DNA of 64,000 nucleotides from DAOUAT01 sp964551735 (GCA_964551735.1 CAZKEF010000013.1:1-64000); one strand, 5' to 3'; shown: positions 45,473 through 55,764, numbered from the stretch's first letter. A program made the numbers and translations. The notes: generated from the sequence alone by a model not told the origin.

Positions 45473-46657
45473 CTAATGTTCGCTCAAGAAACGCGCGGCG
45501 GTCGTCACCAACAGCGCTGCGCCGATGGGCAGGGCGCGCTCGTCGAAATCAAACCGCGGGTTATGATGGGGCGCGTCGAACCCCAATGCCGAATTCGCCG
45601 AGCCCAGCAACATGAAACAGGCCGGCACGTGGCGGGCGAACTCCGAGAAGTCCTCGGACACCATCATCGGCGGGTGCCAGGCCACAGCCGTGTTCCCCAC
45701 TACCTGCACCGCGGCCGCGCGCGCGACCTCGGCCATCTGGGGATCATTGACCACGGCCCCGGTGACCTCTTGCACCTTCATGTCGTAGCGCGCGCCCATG
45801 CCACCCACCACGCCATCCAACAGCACCTGCAGGCGGGTCAACACCGTCTCGCGCACGGCCCGCGAGAAGGTGCGGATAGTGCCTTGCATCTCCACCGTCT
45901 CCGCGATGATGTTGAAGGCGGCGCCCCCGTGCACGGTGCCGATGGTCAGCACCGCGGTCTCCTGCGGGTCGACGTTGCGGCTGACAATGGTTTGCAGCGC
46001 GGAGAGCACCTGCCCCGCCACCGCGATCGCGTCCACCGCCTCATGCGGCAATGCGCCGTGCCCGCCGCGGCCGTGCAAGGTGATGTGTACGATGTCGGCC
46101 GCGGCCATCAACGGCCCGGCCTGGGCCATCACCTGGCCCAGCGGCATGGAGTTCCACAGATGGAGCCCAAACGCCGCGTCAGGCGCCGGGTCGGCAAGGG
46201 CGCCATCGGCGATCATCGCGGCCGCGCCCCCGTCCCCCTCTTCCGCCGGTTGAAACACGAACAACACGCGGCCGGGCAGCTCCGCGGCGTGGCGGGCCAG
46301 CAGGGTCGCCGCGCCGAGCGCCACGGCGACGTGCCCGTCGTGGCCGCACGCGTGCATCACGCCGGGCACGCACGATGCATAGGGCGCGTCGCTGATCTCC
46401 TGGATGGGCAGCGCGTCCATATCGGCGCGCAGCATCACCGTGGGCCCCGGCTTGCCGCCGTGCAGCAGCCCAACCACGCCGCTCTTGCCCACGCCCGTGC
46501 GCACCTCGCACCCCAGGTCACCCAGAACTTGGGCCACGACGCCGGCCGTCCGACCGACCTCGAAGCCCAGCTCGGGGTGCTGATGCAGGTCACGGCGCCA
46601 GGCGGTGAGCTGGCCGCGCAGCGCTTCGGCTTCGGCCCGGTAATCAGGCAAATCCAT
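45473..46657 (-). CDS. M20-family amidohydrolase
   Basis: About 395 residues from the ATG at 46657 (GAGG six bases upstream; an ATG one codon before is possible). Metal ligands: HACGHDGHVAVALGAATLL near residue 98 and FQPAEEGDGGA, HGRGGHGALPHEAVD later, and the C-terminal HNPRFDFDERALPIG. These match the N-acyl-L-amino-acid / aminobenzoyl-glutamate / IAA-amino-acid hydrolase group. It releases an amino acid from an acyl group in the cytosol; the natural substrate is unknown. The flavin reductase gene upstream ends 8 bp before its start. Confidence 0.9.
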   Translation of the reverse strand: MDLPDYRAEAEALRGQLTAWRRDLHQHPELGFEVGRTAGVVAQVLGDLGCEVRTGVGKSGVVGLLHGGKPGPTVMLRADMDALPIQEISDAPYASCVPGVMHACGHDGHVAVALGAATLLARHAAELPGRVLFVFQPAEEGDGGAAAMIADGALADPAPDAAFGLHLWNSMPLGQVMAQAGPLMAAADIVHITLHGRGGHGALPHEAVDAIAVAGQVLSALQTIVSRNVDPQETAVLTIGTVHGGAAFNIIAETVEMQGTIRTFSRAVRETVLTRLQVLLDGVVGGMGARYDMKVQEVTGAVVNDPQMAEVARAAAVQVVGNTAVAWHPPMMVSEDFSEFARHVPACFMLLGSANSALGFDAPHHNPRFDFDERALPIGAALLVTTAARFLSEH

Positions 46658-46665
46658 CATCTCCC

Positions 46666-47175
46666 TCACTCGCGCACGCCGCCGTAAGACCACGGCGTCT
46701 GCCACAACACCATGGGGTCCCCCTGGCGGCGGATGCCCGCGCCGGTCACTTCACCCAGCAAGAGGTTGTGGTCGCCGGGCACGGCCGGCTCGGCGGCCAG
46801 GCGGCACTCCAGCCAGGCCAGGGTGTCAGAGAGCAAGGGGCAGCGTCCGGCAGACATCCGGAACCCGTGACCCTCGATGCTCTCGCTGTCTATCGCGGCG
46901 GTGCGGTGCGCAAAGAACTTCTCGGCCAGGACCCCCTGATCGGCGCCCAGGATGTTGAGCGCGAAACGGTGGGCCTTGCGCACGGCCTGAGACAGCATCG
47001 AATTGCGACGCAGCGCAACCAGCAACAGCGAGGGCTGGATGGAGACCTGCATCGCCCAGGTGACGGTGGCCGCATGGATGACCTCTGGCCCGCAGGCCGT
47101 GAGCACGTACACGCCGTTGGACAACAGGCGCAGCGTGCTGCTGCGGAGGTCATCGCTCGGCAGATCGAGCGTCAT
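46666..47175 (-). CDS. Flavin reductase-like domain protein
   Basis: 169 residues from the ATG at 47175, six bases after GAGGAGG. The split-barrel FMN-binding pattern is visible: LSNGVYVLTACGPEVIHAATVTWAMQVSIQPSLLLVALRRNSMLSQAVRKAHRFALNIL, then GDHNLLLGEV near the end, as in the small components of two-component monooxygenases or in FMN-binding electron-transfer proteins. A related but divergent protein is encoded 52 bp upstream (47227), so the two may form a heterodimer. The partner enzyme is unknown. Confidence 0.85.
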   Translation of the reverse strand: MTLDLPSDDLRSSTLRLLSNGVYVLTACGPEVIHAATVTWAMQVSIQPSLLLVALRRNSMLSQAVRKAHRFALNILGADQGVLAEKFFAHRTAAIDSESIEGHGFRMSAGRCPLLSDTLAWLECRLAAEPAVPGDHNLLLGEVTGAGIRRQGDPMVLWQTPWSYGGVRE

Positions 47176-47226
47176 GATCATCCTCCTCGTATGATAGCGG
47201 CGTGAGCAGCTCAGATACGAGCGGCG

Positions 47227-47712
47227 TCAGCCGCCATAGTGCCACATCGTGTCACGCAAGGCCAGCGCGGCCATCCCGGGCGTGTTGACCCCGCCATCCA
47301 CGATGCGGGCGATGAACACGGCATGGTCGCCGGCCTGGCTCGCCTCTTCAGTCACTTCGCATTCAAGCCATGCGGCCGCGCCGCTGAGGATCGGCGCGCC
47401 GCGCTCGGAGAACGTGAAAGCGTAACCGGCGATCTCGGCGGAACCGGCCGGCGTGACCTTGAAGAACGTGCGCGCCATGTCCGCCTGCGTCGCGCCGACC
47501 ACGTGCAGCGCAAAACGCCGGCTGGCCTGCACCGCCTCGCAGATGGCCGTGCCCCGGCGCATGGCGGCCGCGATCAGCTTCGGCTCGAACGACACCTGCG
47601 TGACCCAACTGATGGTCGCGGCGCGCAAGCCGTCCGGGCCGGCGCTGGCAGCAACGAACAAGCCGTACTGAAACATGCGAAGGACATCTTTGATGGGATC
47701 GGTGTTGGGCAT
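47227..47712 (-). CDS. Flavin reductase-like domain protein (paralog)
   Basis: 161 residues from the ATG at 47712 behind GAGGAA; a longer frame to 47751 has no site. Sequence order as in the neighbour: MFQYGLFVAASAGPDGLRAATISWVTQVSFEPKLIAAAMRRGTAICEAVQASRRFALHVV, then AAAWLECEV and GDHAVFIARIVDGGV. Both copies end in a conserved W/Y-G pair (TMWHYGG; TPWSYGG). Likely an ancient tandem duplication. It binds FMN or supplies reduced flavin; the substrate partner is not evident nearby. Confidence 0.85.
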   Translation of the reverse strand: MPNTDPIKDVLRMFQYGLFVAASAGPDGLRAATISWVTQVSFEPKLIAAAMRRGTAICEAVQASRRFALHVVGATQADMARTFFKVTPAGSAEIAGYAFTFSERGAPILSGAAAWLECEVTEEASQAGDHAVFIARIVDGGVNTPGMAALALRDTMWHYGG

Positions 47713-47720
47713 GGGTTCCT

Positions 47721-47740
47721 CGTATTGCGTGTTTTGTATT
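47721..47740. repeat. TACTGCGTA-family repeat (copy 2)
   Basis: CGTATTGCGTGTTTTGTATT, directly 5' of the flavin reductase start on the minus strand. Confidence 0.4.
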
Positions 47741-47793
47741 CCATTGAGCATACTGCATCTGGCACGATTGTTTCCAGCTTCCAGTTTCCAGCC

Positions 47794-48921
47794 CTACCAC
47801 AAACTCCGATCACGCCCCCCGGCCAACGCGCGGGCGATCGGCTCCCGCCAGGCCGGCTCGACGTCGGCGCAGGCGCGCAACAGGCCGAAGCAGCCGGCCA
47901 GCATCTGGTCGCCGTGCGGCACGGCCGCGTAAACCGGCAGGCCGGCGTCGGCCAGCAGGCTCCGCCGCGGGCCGGTGACCGCGACGCAGTCCAGCGCCGC
48001 AGGCGTGTCGTCCAGCACCAGCGCGCCGTGCCCTTTGTCCGCGAAGACCGCTTCATGCCGCAGCGTGCCATCGGCCAGGGCCCGCAGCCAGGCGGCCAGC
48101 TCGTCGCGGGTTACTTCGCCGGTGTGGTGCTCGAACAGGCGCAGGAAGCGGCCCCTGTGAAACTGGAACGCCAGGGTGTGGAAGTTGCCGACATTAACGA
48201 CGATCGGGGCCGGATGGTCCGCCACCTGCGGGTCCTCCAGCGCGCCGAGCACCGCGGCCGGCGCGGTGTCCATGACGATCACAGGCAGGCCCGATTGCGC
48301 GCTGGCGGTCTCGGCCAGGGCGCGCAGGCGGGTCATCTCCGGCGGGATCGCGTCCGCGCGGAACGCCAGGCTGCTGAGTCGCGGGTCGCGCCGCAGCCGG
48401 TCGGCCAGGTAATCCATGCGGAACTGCCGGTCGCTGATCTCGGGCGGGGCCGCGCCGTGGTCGAACACGGCCAGCGCCAGGGCGTCGGGCCGCAGCGCCA
48501 GGCCGAACGCGGCGAACGCCCCCTCGATGGCGCGGTAATCGAAGTCGCGGAAGAGCACGTGCGCGAAATCGCGGCAGCCGATCAGCTTGGCCGCGGCCGC
48601 GTCGGGGATGATCTCGACCCCGAGCTCGCGCTGCACCGCGGCCAGGTCATCGTTGAAGGTGCGGGCGGCCTCAGGCGTGGCCAGCACGCGCAGCCCTGCG
48701 CGGCGGTGATCCTCCACAGCCCACGAGACCGGCCCGCCGCCCATCAGCACGCCGGTGATCAGCAGGTCGAGCCGCGCGGCCGTAGCCGCGCGCACCTGCT
48801 GCCCGATCAACAGCGTAGGCGAGGGCATGACCAGCTTCAGGCAGTTCTCCGGCGTCCGCTCGCTGTCGAAGAGCAGGATGTCTTGGGTGCCGGTGCCGAT
48901 GTCTGCGGTGAGGATTTGCAT
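47794..48921 (-). CDS. DUF1786-family protein (ASKHA-like)
   Basis: 375 residues. It begins QILTADIGTGTQDILLFDSE, an actin/hexokinase-like phosphate loop, and has a second glycine-rich one (IVVNVGNFHTLAFQF), which I recognise as the DUF1786 family. Some members have been annotated as pyruvate-formate-lyase activators, without evidence known to me. No radical-SAM cysteine triad is present, so that label does not suit. The start immediately follows the lipA stop region, so it may help lipoate or 2-oxoacid dehydrogenase metabolism. Unknown function. Confidence 0.7.
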   Translation of the reverse strand: MQILTADIGTGTQDILLFDSERTPENCLKLVMPSPTLLIGQQVRAATAARLDLLITGVLMGGGPVSWAVEDHRRAGLRVLATPEAARTFNDDLAAVQRELGVEIIPDAAAAKLIGCRDFAHVLFRDFDYRAIEGAFAAFGLALRPDALALAVFDHGAAPPEISDRQFRMDYLADRLRRDPRLSSLAFRADAIPPEMTRLRALAETASAQSGLPVIVMDTAPAAVLGALEDPQVADHPAPIVVNVGNFHTLAFQFHRGRFLRLFEHHTGEVTRDELAAWLRALADGTLRHEAVFADKGHGALVLDDTPAALDCVAVTGPRRSLLADAGLPVYAAVPHGDQMLAGCFGLLRACADVEPAWREPIARALAGGRDRSLW

Positions 48922-49872
48922 TTATCGCGGCTCAATAATTCGCGCCTGCCCATCCGCATGATACGACGAGCGCACCAGCGGGCCGGACTCCACCCATTTG
49001 AAGCCGCGGGCGTAGCCTTCTTCGGCCAGCCGCGTGAACTCGTCGGGGTGGTAGTAACGGGCGATGGGCAGGTGTTGCTTGCTCGGTTGCAGGTACTGGC
49101 CGATGGTCACGATGTCTACGTCCACAGCCCGCAGGTCGTCCAGCACGGCCAGGACTTCGTCCCATTCCTCGCCCAGGCCCACCATCAGGCCGCTCTTGGT
49201 CAGCGCGCCCGGGTCCAGCACCTTGGCCATGCGCAACACTTCCAGGCTGCGCTCATGCTTGGCCTGCGGCCGCACCCAACGCGAGAGCCGGGGCACGGTC
49301 TCGGTGTTGTGGTTCAAGATCTCCGGGTGCTCGTCCATCACCAGCTTGAGGGCTTCGCGCTCCCCTTTGAAGTCGGGGATCAGCACCTCGATGGTGCAGC
49401 CGGGCACCCGCGCCCGGATCTCGCGGATGGTGTTGGCGAAGATGTGCGCGCCGCCGTCGGGCTGGTCGTCGCGGTCCACGCTGGTGAGCACCACGTGGCG
49501 GAGGGCCATCTGCGCCACCGATTCGGCCACGCGGCGCGGCTCGTCCTCGTCCAGCGGCAGCGGCTTGCCCGACTGGATGTTGCAGAACTTGCACGAGCGG
49601 GTGCAGATGTCGCCCATCAGCAGGAAGGTGGCAGTGCCGCGGCTCCAGCACTCGCCCAGGTTGGGGCAGAACGCCTCCTCGCAGACGGTGTGCAGCGTCT
49701 GCCCGCGCATCAGCGACTTGATGCGCCAGTACTCGTCGTTCTGGCTCAGCTTGATGCGCAGCCACTCCGGTTTGCGGCCCGCCGGCTGATCTTCGTGGAG
49801 CCGTTCGCGGCGGGCGCGGGGCTTGATTTGATATTCAACTGGGATGGGGTCAATCTTCACATTAGCTTGCAT
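48922..49872 (-). CDS. lipA: Lipoyl synthase
   Basis: 316 residues. A radical-SAM enzyme inserting two sulfurs into protein-bound octanoate. The LipA-specific auxiliary cluster motif is CEEAFCPNLGECW, and the radical-SAM triad is CTRSCKFCNIQSG about 25 residues later. The C-terminal RSSYHA carries the serine that binds the auxiliary cluster. All ligands are present. It is adjacent to genes for a lipoylated 2-oxoacid dehydrogenase (lpdA, E2, E1) and to DUF1786. No lipB is seen. Expected to lipoylate the E2 protein at 52122. Confidence 0.96.
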   Translation of the reverse strand: MQANVKIDPIPVEYQIKPRARRERLHEDQPAGRKPEWLRIKLSQNDEYWRIKSLMRGQTLHTVCEEAFCPNLGECWSRGTATFLLMGDICTRSCKFCNIQSGKPLPLDEDEPRRVAESVAQMALRHVVLTSVDRDDQPDGGAHIFANTIREIRARVPGCTIEVLIPDFKGEREALKLVMDEHPEILNHNTETVPRLSRWVRPQAKHERSLEVLRMAKVLDPGALTKSGLMVGLGEEWDEVLAVLDDLRAVDVDIVTIGQYLQPSKQHLPIARYYHPDEFTRLAEEGYARGFKWVESGPLVRSSYHADGQARIIEPR

Positions 49873-49901
49873 AAATTATCTTCAAAAACATCATCAAGAC
49901 A

Positions 49902-50270
49902 TCAAAGGTCTATCCCAACAAACGGACGGCGAATCCGAACACGGCCAGGCTCGATAACGCTGAAAGACCTGAGAAACTCACGGCCGTGTTCACAAATGGC
50001 TGCCGACACCACCTCTGCCTTTCGAGCAGGAGGCAAACCGGAAAGCCGCACAAAGACAACCCCGGCCAGGAGACGCCGTTGACGATACACCATCTCACCG
50101 AAATCTTTGTCGGCGGTTAGCAATAGAGCGGATACTCGATTGGCCAGAACAAGAACGGTATCGTCGGATATGCCCGGCTCCATTTCGGCCACGGATTGCA
50201 CGGAATGACCATCAGCACGCAGCCGTTCGACGATTTGACGATCAATGCTTTCATCCGCCAGGAAATTCAT
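49902..50270 (-). CDS. DUF5615 PIN-like toxin
   Basis: 122 residues. It opens MNFLADESIDRQIVERLRADGHSVQSV, the first acidic residue of a PIN-like fold; ISDDTVLVLANRVSALLLTADKDFGEM supplies the second acidic group (TADKDFG). This is the short Mut7-C/DUF5615 group, presumed RNases. The gene starts 4 bp inside the DUF433 partner, the usual antitoxin-toxin order. It interrupts the lipA to lpdA stretch and is probably horizontally acquired. Confidence 0.87.
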   Translation of the reverse strand: MNFLADESIDRQIVERLRADGHSVQSVAEMEPGISDDTVLVLANRVSALLLTADKDFGEMVYRQRRLLAGVVFVRLSGLPPARKAEVVSAAICEHGREFLRSFSVIEPGRVRIRRPFVGIDL

Positions 50271-50506
50271 GCCGTCGCCTCAGCGAACGGGTAAACCACA
50301 TCGGCTCGCAATGCCTTGGCTGCAAACGCTAGCGCGGCCTGAATCCCTGGGCGTGTCAGGCGTGGATGAGCGTCGAGCAACTGATCAATTGACTCACCCG
50401 AAGCAAGCTTCTCCAGAATGAGTTCAACGGTGATGCGTGTGCCAGCAATCACTGGCTTGCCCATCATCACATTGGGATTCGACTCAATCCACCGGTCTTG
50501 CATCAT
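50267..50506 (-). CDS. DUF433 antitoxin
   Basis: 79 residues. IESNPNVMMGKPVIAGTRITVELILEKLASGESIDQLLDAHP is the DUF433 signature (a winged-helix DNA-binding fold). Start at 50506 (GGAGAACAC-ATG; a second ATG follows directly). Overlaps the DUF5615 gene by 4 bp. As in related modules it probably binds the toxin and represses the pair. Confidence 0.9.
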   Translation of the reverse strand: MMQDRWIESNPNVMMGKPVIAGTRITVELILEKLASGESIDQLLDAHPRLTRPGIQAALAFAAKALRADVVYPFAEATA

Positions 50507-50550
50507 GTGTTCTCCTGGAATCTAGAACTCAACTTGCCTTGCGCCGGCCG

Positions 50551-51960
<1,410 letters not shown>

Positions 51961-51978
51961 GATGTAGATGACTCCTGT

Positions 51979-52000
51979 TACGTACTGCGTATTGTGTATA
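51979..52000. repeat. TACTGCGTA-family repeat (copy 3)
   Basis: TACGTACTGCGTATTGTGTATA, 18 bp upstream of the lpdA start. Confidence 0.5.
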
Positions 52001-52005
52001 TTTCT

Positions 52006-52067
52006 GGAATCGAGGCTTCAGCCGGTCTCTATGGACATCGAGAGCAACCGGCTAAAGCCTCGATTCC
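52006..52067. repeat. Large palindrome between E2 and lpdA
   Basis: GGAATCGAGGCTT and AGCCGGT (52006-52026) pair with ACCGGCT and AAGCCTCGATTCC (52047-52067) with one mismatch. An inner CTCT/AGAG pair continues the stem. It could work as an intercistronic hairpin or be a repeat element. Confidence 0.65.
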
Positions 52068-52121
52068 GGTATGCACAGATCTCGGCTTTCATCTGACCGG
52101 ACCTATTCTACCACGTTCCGC

Positions 52122-53564
52122 TCAGGCGGCATAACCTTCCAGGAACCGTTTAATAGCCAGCAGGAAGCCGTCCGCGCCCTGGCCGTCCAGGATGCGGTGG
52201 TCGAAGGTGAAGCTGAGATAGGCCATGGGCCGGATGGCGATGACGTCGTCCGCGTCGGGCAGGAGCGAGTTGCCCTGGCTGCGCACCACCGCGCGCTTCT
52301 CGATGGCGCCGACGCCCAGAATGCCGGCCTGCGGCTGGTTGATGATGGGTGTGGCCAACAAGCTGCCCGCGGTGCCGTGGTTGGTGAGGGTGAAGGTGCC
52401 GCCCTGGACTTCATCCGGCTTGAGCTGCTTTGCCCGCGCGCGCTCGGCCAGGTCGTTGACCGCGCGCGCCAGGCCCGACAGGCTCCGTTCGTCCGCATCG
52501 CGGATGACGGGCACAATCAGACCGTCGGGGATGGCGACCGCCATGCCGATGTGGATGCGCCGGTGCACCAGCAGACCGTCTTCCGAGAAACTGCTGTTGG
52601 CCTCGGGCACAGCCTTCAGCCCGGCTACGATGGCCTGCACCAGGAACGCCGTGAAGGTCAGCTTGACCCCCTGCCGGCCGAACTCGTCCTTGAGCCGCTC
52701 CCTGGCCCGCACCACCTGCGTCATGTCCGCCTCCATCACGGTCGTGACGTGGGGCGAGGTTTGCTTGCTCAGCAGCATGTGTTTGGCGATGCTGCGGCGG
52801 AGGGTGGAAAAAGGAATCAATTCGCTGTCCGTTGTGGGGCGTGACGCGGGAATGACGGGAACTGATGGAATCGATGGAATTGAGGGAACTGGGGCAGGGG
52901 CGCCCATTTCCTCGGTGGGTTTGAACAGGTCGCCGGTGCCGGGGCGTTCCCACGGTGGGAGATCGGACTCAGCCGGCTGCGCGGCCGTGCGCGGGGCCGG
53001 CGCGGCGACGTAGGCCAGCACGTCCTTCTTGGTGATGCGGCTGCCCGCGCCGGTGCCCACCACCTGGGCCAGGTCCACGCCCATTTCCGCGGCCAACCGG
53101 CCCACGGCCGGCGAGATGAAGCCCACGCTGCGGGCGCCGACCGCTTCTCCTGCCGGAGGTTCGGACCCCTCGCCGGTGGCAGCCAGGAACGCCGCCACGT
53201 CCTCCTTGGTCACGCGACCGCCGGGGCCGGTGCCGGGCACATCGGCCAGATCAACGCCGTGCTCGGCCGCCATGCGCTGCGCGAGCGGGGTGGCGGGAAC
53301 GGGGGATTGCGGATTGTCCCCTGCTCCCCGCTCCCCGATCTCCGCCAGCACCGTGCCCGCGGGCACCGTGATCCCCTCGGCCACGTAGACTGCCGACAGG
53401 ATGCCGGACGCGGGGGCCGGGATCTCGGTGTCCACCTTGTCGGTCGTCACCGTGAGCAGCGGCTCGTATTCCTTCACCGGCTGGCCAAGGGCGATCAGCC
53501 AGCGGCCGACCGTGCCTTCCACCACCGATTCGCCCAGTTGGGGCATGATGACTTGTGTGGGCAT
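52122..53564 (-). CDS. 2-oxoacid dehydrogenase E2 acyltransferase with two E3-binding domains
   Basis: 480 residues. Lipoyl domain 1-75 with the lipoylated Lys43 in TTDKVDTEIPAP. Two peripheral-subunit-binding domains follow: TPLAQRMAAEHGVDLADVPGTGPGGRVTKEDV (about 90-122) and SPAVGRLAAEMGVDLAQVVGTGAGSRITKKDV (about 150-182). The catalytic domain ends with FDHRILDGQGADGFL carrying the His and Asp. Two such binding domains are uncommon for a single-lipoyl E2 and may tether both E1 and E3. Between E1beta and lpdA in the operon. The acyl group (acetyl or branched-chain) is not settled. Confidence 0.93.
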   Translation of the reverse strand: MPTQVIMPQLGESVVEGTVGRWLIALGQPVKEYEPLLTVTTDKVDTEIPAPASGILSAVYVAEGITVPAGTVLAEIGERGAGDNPQSPVPATPLAQRMAAEHGVDLADVPGTGPGGRVTKEDVAAFLAATGEGSEPPAGEAVGARSVGFISPAVGRLAAEMGVDLAQVVGTGAGSRITKKDVLAYVAAPAPRTAAQPAESDLPPWERPGTGDLFKPTEEMGAPAPVPSIPSIPSVPVIPASRPTTDSELIPFSTLRRSIAKHMLLSKQTSPHVTTVMEADMTQVVRARERLKDEFGRQGVKLTFTAFLVQAIVAGLKAVPEANSSFSEDGLLVHRRIHIGMAVAIPDGLIVPVIRDADERSLSGLARAVNDLAERARAKQLKPDEVQGGTFTLTNHGTAGSLLATPIINQPQAGILGVGAIEKRAVVRSQGNSLLPDADDVIAIRPMAYLSFTFDHRILDGQGADGFLLAIKRFLEGYAA

Positions 53565-53573
53565 GGGATGCTC

Positions 53574-53637
53574 CGTGTTGCGTGCTGCGTACTGCGTGTT
53601 GCGTATTGCGTCCGGGACAGACTTGGTACGCAGTACG
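53574..53637. repeat. TACTGCGTA-family repeats (copy 4)
   Basis: GTGTTGCGTGCTGCGTACTG and GTGTTGCGTATTGCG, then an inverted TACGCAGTACG at 53627-53637, all in the 88-bp gap upstream of the E2 start. Confidence 0.65.
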
Positions 53638-53652
53638 GGGAAAGCGCTTCAC

Positions 53653-54636
53653 TCAGTATGCGGCTAACCTTCGGGCCGCGGCCGCGATCTTTTCCGCGTT
53701 TGGCATGAAAAAGTCCTGCATGGGGTGGCTGAACGGCATGGCGGGCACGTCGGGGCCGGCCACGCGGGTAATGGGGCCGTCCAGGTACTCGAAGGCCTCC
53801 TGCGCGATGATGGCTGCCACCTCGCCGCCCAGGCCGCCGGTCAGGTTGTCCTCGTAGACGATCAGCGCCTTGCCGGTCTTCTTGACCGATGTCAGGATGG
53901 TGTCGCGATCCAGCGGCGATAGGGTGCGCAGGTCAATCACCTCAGCGGATACGCCCTCCTTGGCCAGCGCCTCAGCAGCCTTGAGCGATTCGTGCAGCAT
54001 CAAGCCGTAGGCGATGATGGTCAGGTCGTCGCCGCCCCGCCTAACCTCGGCCGCGCCGATGGGCACGCGATAGTCACCGTCCGGCACCTCGCCCTTGACC
54101 GACCGGTACAGCTTCTTGTGCTCCAGGAAGAGCACCGGGTCCTCGCTGCGCAGGGCCGAGCGCAGCAGGCCGGCGGTGTCGTACGGCGTGCTCGGCGCCA
54201 CCACGTAGAGGCCGGGGACGTGCGCGAAGAGCGCCTCGATGGACTGTGAATGGTACAGTGCGCCGCTGATGCCGCCGCCGTAGGGCGCGCGGATCACCAG
54301 CGGGACGTTGTACGCGCCGTTGGAGCGGTAGCGGATCTTGGCCGCCTCGTTGACGATCTGGTTGAACGCCGGGTGGATGAAATCGGCGAACTGGATCTCG
54401 CAGATGGGGCGGAGGCCGTTCAGCGCCATGCCGATGCCGATGCCGACGATGGAAAGCTCGGCCAGCGGGCTGTCAATCACCCGGGCCGGCCCGAACTCGG
54501 CGTACAGCCCTTCGGTGGCGCGGAAGACGCCCCCGCGCGGCCCCACATCCTCGCCGGTGATGATGATGCGTCCGTCGCGGCGCATCTCGGCCGCCATGGT
54601 CTCGCGCAACGCTTCGATGTTGGTTTTGATTGACAT
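53653..54636 (-). CDS. 2-oxoacid dehydrogenase E1 beta subunit
   Basis: 327 residues. NIEALRETMAAEMRRDGRIIITGEDVGPRGGVFRATEGLYAEFGPARVIDSPLAE matches the E1-beta N-terminus, and later AAKIRYRSNGAYNVPLVIRAPYGGG and SVKKTGKALIVYEDN follow. It forms the alpha2beta2 thiamine enzyme with the gene at 54714. The E1beta gene lies downstream of E1alpha with a 77-bp gap that holds a GCAGATT-family repeat. Confidence 0.95.
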   Translation of the reverse strand: MSIKTNIEALRETMAAEMRRDGRIIITGEDVGPRGGVFRATEGLYAEFGPARVIDSPLAELSIVGIGIGMALNGLRPICEIQFADFIHPAFNQIVNEAAKIRYRSNGAYNVPLVIRAPYGGGISGALYHSQSIEALFAHVPGLYVVAPSTPYDTAGLLRSALRSEDPVLFLEHKKLYRSVKGEVPDGDYRVPIGAAEVRRGGDDLTIIAYGLMLHESLKAAEALAKEGVSAEVIDLRTLSPLDRDTILTSVKKTGKALIVYEDNLTGGLGGEVAAIIAQEAFEYLDGPITRVAGPDVPAMPFSHPMQDFFMPNAEKIAAAARRLAAY

Positions 54637-54713
54637 AGCGAATGTCCTCTACCCCGCGACCCTGCACCCAGGAAATGAGGGGAAATCAGGGAAATCTGCG
54701 TCCCAAAAGCATC

Positions 54714-55724
54714 TTAGCCGAACACCGGCCGCAGGGCATCCTCCGGCCGGGGGTAGGGCGCGCGCTGGCCGTAGTCGGTCGCGTCATCCACCTTTTCGGC
54801 CACGCGGTGGAGGATGCGGTCAACCAGCGCGTCGGTGAGCAGGCCGCGCTCGCGCAGGGCGCGCTCGAAACGCAAGATCGGGTCCCGCCGCTTCCACATC
54901 TCCACTTCCTCTCGGCTGCGATACGAGCGGTCGTCGTCATCCGAGGAGTGGGGCGTGGGGCGGTAGGTCTTGGCTTCCAGCAGCACCGGGCCTTCGCCGC
55001 TGCGGGCGTGCGCGGCCGCTTCGCGGGCCACGTTGTAGCTCTCGAACACGTCGTTGCCGTCGTACATCACGCCGGGCATGCCGTAGGCGTCCCCCCGGTC
55101 GGCCACGTTGCGCACGGGCATCTGCTTCTCCACCGGCACGGAGATGGCGTACTGGTTGTTCTGCACCAGGGTGATCAGCGGCAGCTTGTGGATGCCCGCC
55201 CAGTTGAGGCCCTCGTGAAAGTCGCCCTGCGCGGTGCTGCCCTCGCCCAGCGTGACCACCACCACCTCGTCCAACCCGCGCAGCTTCGCCGCGAACGCGA
55301 TGCCCGCGGCCTGGGGCACCTGGGTGGCGACCGGGCTGGAGCTGGTGACGATGCGGCTGGGTGCGTAGCCCCAGTGCGAGGGCATCTGCCGGCCTCCGGA
55401 GCTCGGGTCCTCAGCCTTGCCGAACAGTTGCAGCATGATATGCCGCGGGGTCATGCCCAGGGCCAGCACGAACGCCATGTCGCGGTAGTAGGGGTGCAGC
55501 CAATCCTTGCCCCGGATCATGGCGTAGGCCATGCCGGCCTGGCACGCCTCCTGCCCCATGCCGGAGATATGGAACGCGACCTTGCCCTGGCGGTGCAGCA
55601 CCCACATGCGTTCGTCCAGCTTGCGCGCCAACAGCATGACCTCGTACATCTCCAGCAGTTGGTCTTCGGTCAGCGCGGCCGCGTAGTCGCGGGCCACGAA
55701 TTGTTCGGCTGAAAGAGCGGGCAT
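54714..55724 (-). CDS. 2-oxoacid dehydrogenase E1 alpha subunit (branched-chain-like)
   Basis: 336 residues from the ATG at 55724, six bases after GGAGG. The TPP motif reads VVVTLGEGSTAQGDFHEGLNWAGIHKLPLITLVQNNQYAIS. The GEG form instead of GDG is characteristic of branched-chain 2-oxoacid dehydrogenases, though pyruvate-using relatives cannot be ruled out. The segment RPTPHSSDDDDRSYRSREEVEMW is the phosphorylation-loop equivalent. Heads the E1alpha, E1beta, E2, E3 series. A hairpin at 55765-55799 separates it from the gene at 55823. Confidence 0.92.
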   Translation of the reverse strand: MPALSAEQFVARDYAAALTEDQLLEMYEVMLLARKLDERMWVLHRQGKVAFHISGMGQEACQAGMAYAMIRGKDWLHPYYRDMAFVLALGMTPRHIMLQLFGKAEDPSSGGRQMPSHWGYAPSRIVTSSSPVATQVPQAAGIAFAAKLRGLDEVVVVTLGEGSTAQGDFHEGLNWAGIHKLPLITLVQNNQYAISVPVEKQMPVRNVADRGDAYGMPGVMYDGNDVFESYNVAREAAAHARSGEGPVLLEAKTYRPTPHSSDDDDRSYRSREEVEMWKRRDPILRFERALRERGLLTDALVDRILHRVAEKVDDATDYGQRAPYPRPEDALRPVFG

Positions 55725-55764
55725 AGGCGCCTCCGACAAGTGAACTATTGGCATCATAATGCAA

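Noticed and set aside
47239..50082. 947-codon plus-strand frame opposite flavin reductase, DUF1786 and lipA
   Set aside because: Antisense shadow of three confident genes.
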